Shown here: positions 54,122 through 61,024 of the stretch, piece after piece
How positions within the stretch are numbered: position 1 is the first letter of the stretch
How the letters are laid out: each line of letters begins with the position of its first letter
From: Clostridia bacterium
GTDB lineage: Bacteria > Bacillota > Clostridia > Oscillospirales > SIG627
NCBI GenBank assembly: GCA_017517325.1
Contig: JAFWZW010000010.1
Location: 1 to 64,000, forward strand
DNA length: 64,000 nt
Reading direction: 5' to 3'
Notes under the pieces: generated by a model
Database searches by the model: none
What the model was told of the DNA's origin: nothing
What the model saw: only the letters and a program-made list of their open reading frames with translations
Made by a program: the position numbers and the translations under genes

Positions 54122-56971
54122 TTACGCATTTACAACGGAGAAGCCCATTGCACTCAATTCCTGGCCCTCCACGGTAATAGCGAAGTTGTTGTAGTTGAGG
54201 TAGACCTGGGTGCCACCCTCGTAAGATACCTTAACGACGCGGTTATCCAGAATCTCGTGTTCAACAATGCGTGCGCCTTGAATGGGAGCAAGAACCTCGT
54301 TGAGCTTCTTGTATTCTTCCACAATGGCGTCCTTCCAGGTTGCGTATTCTACAGCGTAGTATTCGCTGTAACCATTGTTCTTCAGCTCGGCGATGTTGTC
54401 GTAAGCTACGACGAAGTAGGGGTTCGCGCCGGTCTCAATGGTCTTCAGAAGCGTGTACTCATAGTCACCGGAAAGGTTGATGGGCTCGCCGGTATAGTTC
54501 ATATAACCGTGAAGCACGATTCCCAGGAAGGGAACCTCTGCGGTGGTGGAGGTACGGCTGGAGCTATCCAGCGGGATGTTCAAAACGGTATCGGCATACT
54601 TCCAGGTGTAGTAGTTGCCGTTTTCAACCAATACGCTGTCAAAGTCCTCGTCGATCTTAGCAAGGGCACCCATGGTGTAATCCTTTGCATCCTCGCGGTT
54701 CAAGGGAAGCACTTCATCTTGGCTGGAGTTGAGAGCGTTACCCAAGGAGCCAACGGAAATGTTCTTGGTGCCTTCTCCGAAGAGGGACTTATACTTATCG
54801 GCGATCTTGCCGTAGAAGTTTTCAATGGAACCTGCTGAGATAACGTATGCTACCTGGGTGTTAAATGCTTGAACGATGGGGTTGTAGGTCTGATAGTAAG
54901 CGCCTTTTCCATCGATGGTCTTAGCGGTATCCACTTCTTCATCGAAGCCGTCAAACATATCAATGGCGTTAACGTAGGAGAAGTTCAGATCCATATACAT
55001 CTGGAAATTCTCGCTCTGTACGTAGGAGATCAGATCCTTCAGTGCCTTTTCACCGCCCAGCGCCTTTTCAACCTTCAGCTTGGCGGGAGCAGTAGCGGCC
55101 AGACCGCCGTTTGCCCAACCCAGATAACGAATGACCTGGCTGGCAACGCCGGCTTCCTTCAGTTCGGAAATGATGGTCTTTGCATTTTCGAAGGTGGTAA
55201 GTTCTGCCTTAGCACGAACGGGCATACCCAAGAACTTCTTGGTGGTATCAATATCACCGATCAGATCAAGGTACAGATTGATGTTCTCACCGTACTCTTC
55301 CTGCTTGGTGAGGATGCCGTCTTTCACAAGGAAATCGCGGTAGGCTTCTGCCATACCAACGTAGTTTGCCTTATCGTCCACAAGCATACGGTACTTGATG
55401 GTATAGTTACCAACGTACTTTCTTTCAATTGCCTTGGTATAAACTGCCGCACCGCCGGAAACGGTAATACCGTCCAGAGGATAAGAGTCAGTCTGGCGGG
55501 CAAAGAAGGTGGTACCGATGGAGTGATAATCGTGAGAAACGCCGCCGTCCATAGCATCAATACGGGTAAGGCTTTCGCCTTCGGTAATGAATGCCACGTA
55601 GCCTTGCTTCACGTCTCTTTCTTCGATCAGGGTGCGAAGCTTGTTGCCTTCTTCGTCAACTGCCTGCTCGCCTTTTTCATCCAGTACGGGCTCGTAGATC
55701 TTCTGGTGGGAGGTCATCACCGTACCGTAAACGGGTGCGCGCCAGGTCTGGTAGCTTGCGGTGGTAGCGGAGGTGCTGTTGTAGAAGCCGAAGTCGCTAC
55801 CGTACATCGTACCGGAAACCTGAGTGTAGGTGCTGTTCTGATCAAAGGAGATAATGGCGCCGCTACCGTCGGGAATGAAGTTGTAGCCTTCATCGTCACG
55901 GATGGCAGCATCGGTCTTGGCGGTTCTGCCTGCGCCCAGGTAAGGAAGCACCTGAATGGTCTCCAGCGTGTACGTGGAGGCGTCGAAGGTGATACCACGT
56001 GCGGGGAGGCGAACCTGGAATCCATCCTCTTCCAAGGTGTACTCAAGAGCCATCTTGAAGATGGGAGGAGAAGTATCCTCCATCTCGTACTGAACCATAT
56101 CGTGGTCGGAGAGCATATCTTCCAAAGAGTACTTGGTGTGCTCACGGAGATAACCTTCCAGAACGTTCAATTCAGCGGACTTGGTTTCCTCATCCAAAAT
56201 GTAGATGGCGTAAGTTTCGGTAATGGGATATGCGGTGAGAATGGTAGTCTGCTCACGGGGAGTCAGCTTGGGATCGGAAAGATCCAGAAGAGAGTAGAAG
56301 GCGAAGAAACGACCGAAGTCAAAGGCTTCCATCTGTTCGGCTTTCGCCTGATCCATGGTATCGGAGCTGTGCTTCAGCGCGATATATTCTTCAAAGCTGG
56401 CACCTGAGGTGGTGGTTGCTTCGAAGAAGGGCTTCAGGATCATCTCTTCAAAACGGGCCTTTTCGATCTGATAAGGAATGATTCTCTTTTTAGCGGCTTC
56501 ACCCAGAGTGTATTCCACACGGACACCGCCGCGGATCAGCTTGATGTTGATCTGCTGTTCCAAAGCTGCATCAAGGCAGCTGTTAAGGCTGTCGTTCTGA
56601 CCGGCGTTACCGGTGTAGGACAGCTTGATCTGGCTCATGAGCTCGTATTTAACAGACTTGGAAGCCGCCGTATCAGCCACGTCGTAGGGATTGGTAAAGA
56701 GCATCTGCCCGGTTACCTTATCTACAATGCAAACTTCAGCGGTGTATTCCTGAATGTACAGAGCGTAGCCGTCGTTTTCCACGACCTTGGTCATGGTTGC
56801 CAGTTTTTCTTCGGGAGAAGCATAAACGGTCTTCAGGTAATCGATCGCCTTCAGCTCCTCAAGAAGCTTTTTGTCGCCGAGCACGTTATCTTTCGCAGCA
56901 GGAAAGAGGGAGAGAACCGTCGTGCAGGCCAAAAGCAAAGCAAGAATAAAAGTTGAAATTCTTTTCATCAT
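54122..56971 (-). CDS. Large secreted DUF5696-like protein, possible glycoside hydrolase relative
   Basis: A 949-residue exported protein: signal peptide (MMKRISTFILALLLACTTVLSLF), then a long beta-rich region (to about residue 530), a region with alternating helix/strand character (YRDFLVKDGILTKQ..., IRYLGWANGG, YMDLNFSYVNAIDMFDG) and a beta-rich end (VVKVSYEGGTQVYLNYNN). It fits what I remember of the DUF5696 family, often found beside sugar importers; the order beta-sandwich, barrel-like, beta-sandwich resembles TIM-barrel glycosidases, but catalytic residues were not identified. It sits inside the importer operon between the NHL/Yip1 gene and the second permease pair, so a role in handling the polysaccharide outside the membrane is likely. 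Confidence 0.75.
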   Translation of the reverse strand: MMKRISTFILALLLACTTVLSLFPAAKDNVLGDKKLLEELKAIDYLKTVYASPEEKLATMTKVVENDGYALYIQEYTAEVCIVDKVTGQMLFTNPYDVADTAASKSVKYELMSQIKLSYTGNAGQNDSLNSCLDAALEQQINIKLIRGGVRVEYTLGEAAKKRIIPYQIEKARFEEMILKPFFEATTTSGASFEEYIALKHSSDTMDQAKAEQMEAFDFGRFFAFYSLLDLSDPKLTPREQTTILTAYPITETYAIYILDEETKSAELNVLEGYLREHTKYSLEDMLSDHDMVQYEMEDTSPPIFKMALEYTLEEDGFQVRLPARGITFDASTYTLETIQVLPYLGAGRTAKTDAAIRDDEGYNFIPDGSGAIISFDQNSTYTQVSGTMYGSDFGFYNSTSATTASYQTWRAPVYGTVMTSHQKIYEPVLDEKGEQAVDEEGNKLRTLIEERDVKQGYVAFITEGESLTRIDAMDGGVSHDYHSIGTTFFARQTDSYPLDGITVSGGAAVYTKAIERKYVGNYTIKYRMLVDDKANYVGMAEAYRDFLVKDGILTKQEEYGENINLYLDLIGDIDTTKKFLGMPVRAKAELTTFENAKTIISELKEAGVASQVIRYLGWANGGLAATAPAKLKVEKALGGEKALKDLISYVQSENFQMYMDLNFSYVNAIDMFDGFDEEVDTAKTIDGKGAYYQTYNPIVQAFNTQVAYVISAGSIENFYGKIADKYKSLFGEGTKNISVGSLGNALNSSQDEVLPLNREDAKDYTMGALAKIDEDFDSVLVENGNYYTWKYADTVLNIPLDSSSRTSTTAEVPFLGIVLHGYMNYTGEPINLSGDYEYTLLKTIETGANPYFVVAYDNIAELKNNGYSEYYAVEYATWKDAIVEEYKKLNEVLAPIQGARIVEHEILDNRVVKVSYEGGTQVYLNYNNFAITVEGQELSAMGFSVVNA

Positions 56972-56988
56972 ACCGGGTTCCTCCTTTC

Positions 56989-59154
56989 TTAAACTCTAAG
57001 CGATAGCTCGGTATAAATATTGACCACAAAGGAAACGATCTTGGTAAACAGACCGGAGAAGAGCAGTGCCAAGAACATAATCACGACCATACCCACCAAG
57101 GTACCCAAAACGGTCAGAATGTTTTTGGAGAAGCTGTAGTCGTGGGTGACCATTACGCCGAAGAACAGGAGGAAGCAAGTCCAAACCCAGCCTACGGAAG
57201 TAATGAGCGTAATGATCGCGCTCTCATCCAGCGTCAGAACGTGAGTCAGGATGGTGGCGGGGATCATCATCATGGGCAGGGGGAGAACGGAATAGCAGGT
57301 AGCAAGAACGATATCCTTAAAACTGCCTTCGCCCTCAAACAGGGTGGTCAGACACCAGTTTGCCACAACGAACAGGGCAAAGGGTACCAGAACACCGGTG
57401 AACTGTGCGACCATGCTGATGCCTTCGTTGTAGGGATCGTACCAGAAGGATTTACCGATACCGTTGTAAATAAAGGCGACGATGGTAAGAGCCACGAAGA
57501 AGATACCGGCCTTCATATTACCGCGCTTCTCGTGCTTCAGATCCCAGAAGCCGTCGAAGGGATGGAAGATCACGTGGAAGCCGTAAAGGGTTGCTTCCTT
57601 GAAGGTTCTCTTTTCCTTCATAACCTGGCCTGCCACGTTCACCTTATTCGCATAAGCGAAGAACTTGGAGCATGCAAGAACCACAACCACGATTACAATG
57701 GGGATCAGGATAATGTAATCCTCGATCCAAGCCTTACGCATCTTGGCGTAGGTTTTGGAATAGCCGTCTGCATCGTAAGCGGCGGCATAAAACTCCTGAG
57801 CCTGCTCGTAATCGCCGGCACGGTAGTAGCTATCGGCAATACCGATATAGGCTTCGTCAAAGTTGGAGTTTCTCAGAAGCACCTTGCGCCAGTAGTTAGC
57901 AGACTGGTCGTAGTTACGGTCCTCTACGTTGCGGATCGCCGCAGTCAGGTCTTCGCCGTAAGCGGTGCGCTTGTAGATGGTGAAGCTGCTGGAGGCCTTA
58001 TCCAAGGTGATGAACTTATCCTTCTGATAGCAGATGGAGGTGATGATGTTGTTGTTACCCAGCTGAGGGCCGTTGTCACCGAAGATGTAAAGCAGATTAC
58101 CCTTGGAATCGTAGGTATACATTCTCTGACGGGAAGCATCCACGATGGTCCACATACCTGCCTCACCCAAGGCAACGTCAACGATGGTGGAAATGCCGGT
58201 CTTGGCACCGCGGCCAATGGCGTTGTACTGAACCACCGTAACTTCACCGGAGGGAGGCCAGAAACCGGTACGGAGCATAACGTCAGTACCTTCTGCGTTC
58301 AGCTTCTTAACGGGAGCGTAAGTACCTGCTGTAGACTTGGAGGAAATGGCGTCGGCCGCCTTACCGGAGTCCAGAGAGGAAATGGTAGCGTAAATAAAAC
58401 CGGAAGCATCGATTGCGATGTTGTTGTACTCGGTAGGTACCAGAGAAGTGAGCTGTTCTCTCTGCTCACGGGTCTGGAACATTCTCCAGAAGACGTCCCA
58501 AGCAGAAGGTGCACTCTTCTGAGCACCCAGAAAGCCCAGGAAGGCGCCGTCGTTGTTCATAGAGATGATACCCTGGTTGGTGGTGGAAGAAACCACGTAG
58601 ATTCTTCCTGCGGTATCAACGGAGCAAGCGATCGGCTTGTAGGTTGCGCCTTCGGCAAAGGCGGTGCTTTCAGGCTGAACGATGATGCGGTCGAAAGCAA
58701 CCTTAGTTACTTTTCCGGTTTCATCCACAGTCTTATCGAATACGACGATACGGTTGTTTTCGGTGTCGCAAAGGAAGATCTCATCTTCATTTACGAAGAG
58801 ACCACGGGGCTGGTTAAAGTTATCCGGAACACCCTGATCGTTCAGGAAGTTGGATACCACGCGGTTCAGCGTGTAGTCGGGGTTGAGCACCAGAAAACGG
58901 TGGTTAACGGGATCTGCAATGTAGAGGTTGTCCCCTTCATCCGAAATAATATCGGTAGGAGCACTCATAGGCACCGCAAGGCCAAGATCCTCGGAATCGA
59001 AGGAGGTATCGGGAACGTATGCGTGGGGGGATTCCACGAATCTGCCGTCGATATCGTAGGTGTAGGTGGTATAGGGTACCAGCGCACTGGCCTGCGGAGC
59101 AAGGAGAGCCGCAATGCAGAACACCAAGAGGAATACTCTTAACGCTTTTTTCAT
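56989..59154 (-). CDS. NHL-repeat / TPR / Yip1-domain membrane protein
   Basis: A 721-residue multi-domain protein. After a signal peptide, residues about 45-390 form an extracytoplasmic NHL-type beta-propeller (LYIADPVNHRFLVLNPDY, FNQPRGLFVNEDEIFLCDTENNRIVVFD). Residues about 430-475 look like a TPR (NFDEAYIGIADSYYRAGDYEQAQEFYAAAYD), followed by a membrane helix (IILIPIVIVVVVLACSKFF) and a Yip1-like domain of about five helices to the end. NHL propellers bind proteins, glycans or RNA, so this could be a scaffold or sensor for the importer. It is 17 bases after a permease gene and 17 before the DUF5696-like gene. Confidence 0.82.
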   Translation of the reverse strand: MKKALRVFLLVFCIAALLAPQASALVPYTTYTYDIDGRFVESPHAYVPDTSFDSEDLGLAVPMSAPTDIISDEGDNLYIADPVNHRFLVLNPDYTLNRVVSNFLNDQGVPDNFNQPRGLFVNEDEIFLCDTENNRIVVFDKTVDETGKVTKVAFDRIIVQPESTAFAEGATYKPIACSVDTAGRIYVVSSTTNQGIISMNNDGAFLGFLGAQKSAPSAWDVFWRMFQTREQREQLTSLVPTEYNNIAIDASGFIYATISSLDSGKAADAISSKSTAGTYAPVKKLNAEGTDVMLRTGFWPPSGEVTVVQYNAIGRGAKTGISTIVDVALGEAGMWTIVDASRQRMYTYDSKGNLLYIFGDNGPQLGNNNIITSICYQKDKFITLDKASSSFTIYKRTAYGEDLTAAIRNVEDRNYDQSANYWRKVLLRNSNFDEAYIGIADSYYRAGDYEQAQEFYAAAYDADGYSKTYAKMRKAWIEDYIILIPIVIVVVVLACSKFFAYANKVNVAGQVMKEKRTFKEATLYGFHVIFHPFDGFWDLKHEKRGNMKAGIFFVALTIVAFIYNGIGKSFWYDPYNEGISMVAQFTGVLVPFALFVVANWCLTTLFEGEGSFKDIVLATCYSVLPLPMMMIPATILTHVLTLDESAIITLITSVGWVWTCFLLFFGVMVTHDYSFSKNILTVLGTLVGMVVIMFLALLFSGLFTKIVSFVVNIYTELSLRV

Positions 59155-59171
59155 TTGCTTTTCTCCTTTTC

Positions 59172-60044
59172 TTAGTCTTTCATACCGGAAGTGGACATGG
59201 TTTCAATGATGTTACTCTGGGTAATAACGAATACCAGAATGGGCACCATCATCATAATAACGGTAGATGCCGCACCGGCGCCCTGACGGGAAACACCGCC
59301 GGTGATGATCTGACCGATCGCGTAGTTAAAGCTCTTGAACTGCTCGGAGTAGATGTAAATGGAGGAGCCTGCATTCCACAGATCCTTGAAGCAGAACACG
59401 ATCAGGGTCAGCCAAGCGGGCTTAACCATAGGCATCGCGATCTGCCAGAACACACGGATCTCACTGGCACCGTCAAGACGGGCAGATTCCAAAACCGTGG
59501 TGGGAACGCTGGTATCCATAAACTGCTTCATCAGGTAAAGACCCATACTGGTTGCACAGGCAGGAATGATTCTTGCCCAGTAGGTGTCGACCAGTTGAAG
59601 CTTACTCATAGTCCAGAAGTTGGTGATGGAGGTTACGGTGGTGTGGAACATCAGAGAGTACACAACCACCTGGAACAGTGCCTTCTTACCGGGGAACTTC
59701 ATCTTGGAGATGGAGTATGCCGCCATGGAAGAAAGGAACACGTTACCAACGGTACCCAGGATCGATACGAACGCAGTGTTGAAGATGTATCGGGAGAAGG
59801 GCACCCAGCTGGTGCTCATCAGGTTCAAAAGAACCTTGAAGTTGTTAAGGGTGGGATTTTGAACGAAGAAACGGGGAGGATAGTGCCAAAGCTCGTCCAA
59901 AGGCTTGAAGGCCTGCATAACGGTGTAAAGCATCGGAAGGAACATGAACGCACCCATTACCAGGAGCACGGCGTTGATACCGATATCTCCACCCAAGGAA
60001 CGGTTCATTGCGTGGTTGGATTTGCGAATTCTTAATTTTGCCAT
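59172..60044 (-). CDS. Carbohydrate ABC importer permease, MalG-type (first pair)
   Basis: A 290-residue six-helix permease. The EAA loop reads ESARLDGASEIRVFWQIAMPMVKP near residue 190, and LYLMKQFMDTSVPTTVLESARLDGA is typical of CUT1 sugar permeases. A TTG at 60056 overlaps the previous stop; ATG 60044, one base after it, is preferred (MAKLRIRKSNHAMNRSLGG). It partners the MalF-type gene immediately upstream. Confidence 0.94.
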   Translation of the reverse strand: MAKLRIRKSNHAMNRSLGGDIGINAVLLVMGAFMFLPMLYTVMQAFKPLDELWHYPPRFFVQNPTLNNFKVLLNLMSTSWVPFSRYIFNTAFVSILGTVGNVFLSSMAAYSISKMKFPGKKALFQVVVYSLMFHTTVTSITNFWTMSKLQLVDTYWARIIPACATSMGLYLMKQFMDTSVPTTVLESARLDGASEIRVFWQIAMPMVKPAWLTLIVFCFKDLWNAGSSIYIYSEQFKSFNYAIGQIITGGVSRQGAGAASTVIMMMVPILVFVITQSNIIETMSTSGMKD

Positions 60045-60045
60045 A

Positions 60046-60996
60046 TCACTTACCAACCTTTCCGAGAAGTTTACGGATCAGCATATTGGAGCCGATCATC
60101 ATAAAGAACAGTACCACCGCAATGGCGGAAGCGTAACCCATTTCAAAACGGGAGCCGCCGTAGTCATCCAAATGGTGCATAATGGTGTGCGCGCAATAGT
60201 CAGGCGAGGGGTAGCCGACCAGAGCGGTAATGATACCGCCGAAGCCGAAGGAAGAGGTGATGGCCATAACCGCACCGAACATCATCTGAGGACGCATATA
60301 AGGAAGGGTAATGTACCAAAGCTCCTGCCAACGGTTCTTAACGCCGTCCACCGCAGCTGCCTCGTAGAGGGAGCGGTCAACCACCTGGAAACCTGCAATA
60401 AAGGTAAGGAAGGAGGTACCAAGGGAGGTCCACAGCGCTACGATGATAACGATGGGCATAATGTAGCTGGTGTCCTTCAAGAACGCAATGGGAGTGGAGA
60501 TCACACCCAGATCCATCAGCGTACCGTTAAGGAAGCCGTGGGAGTCTGCAGAGAAGATGTAGGTCCAAACCATATATACGTTACCGGAAATACTGGGTGC
60601 ATAGAAGATCAGCGTCATAATGGCGCGGATCTTGGGGGGAAGCTCATTAATAAACCAAGCCATGATCAGGGACAGAAGGTATGAACCGGGACCCGTGATC
60701 GATGCAAACACCAGGGTGTTCTTGATGGCAAGCATAAAGATGTCGTCATCAAGGAACAGTCTGATATAGTTGTCAAACCAAAGAAAATTGGGTGTTTCCA
60801 GCATATTAAAGTCTGTCAAGCTGAAGAAAACAGACAAGATAACAGGCAGAACGGTAAAAGTGAAGAAGATAATGTAGAACGGCGCCAACAAGAAGTAACC
60901 GGTCTTGTTATTCTTCATTTCTTTCCAGGTCCACTGCCACTTTGTCATGTCTTTTCTTGAGACAGGACGGTTTACTGTTTCAGTCTTCTGAGACAT
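60046..60996 (-). CDS. Carbohydrate ABC importer permease, MalF-type (first pair)
   Basis: A 316-residue six-helix permease, opening with a basic cytosolic tail and the helix GYFLLAPFYIIFFTFTVLPVILSVFFSL. The EAA loop is YEAAAVDGVKNRWQELWYITLPYMRPQM near residue 215. It follows the solute-binding protein by 28 bases and precedes its MalG-type partner by one base. With the second pair at 52035-54100 the operon has four permease genes, enough for two importers. Confidence 0.94.
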   Translation of the reverse strand: MSQKTETVNRPVSRKDMTKWQWTWKEMKNNKTGYFLLAPFYIIFFTFTVLPVILSVFFSLTDFNMLETPNFLWFDNYIRLFLDDDIFMLAIKNTLVFASITGPGSYLLSLIMAWFINELPPKIRAIMTLIFYAPSISGNVYMVWTYIFSADSHGFLNGTLMDLGVISTPIAFLKDTSYIMPIVIIVALWTSLGTSFLTFIAGFQVVDRSLYEAAAVDGVKNRWQELWYITLPYMRPQMMFGAVMAITSSFGFGGIITALVGYPSPDYCAHTIMHHLDDYGGSRFEMGYASAIAVVLFFMMIGSNMLIRKLLGKVGK

Positions 60997-61024
60997 GAGA
61001 ATTTTCTCTCCTTACTTCAAAAAT

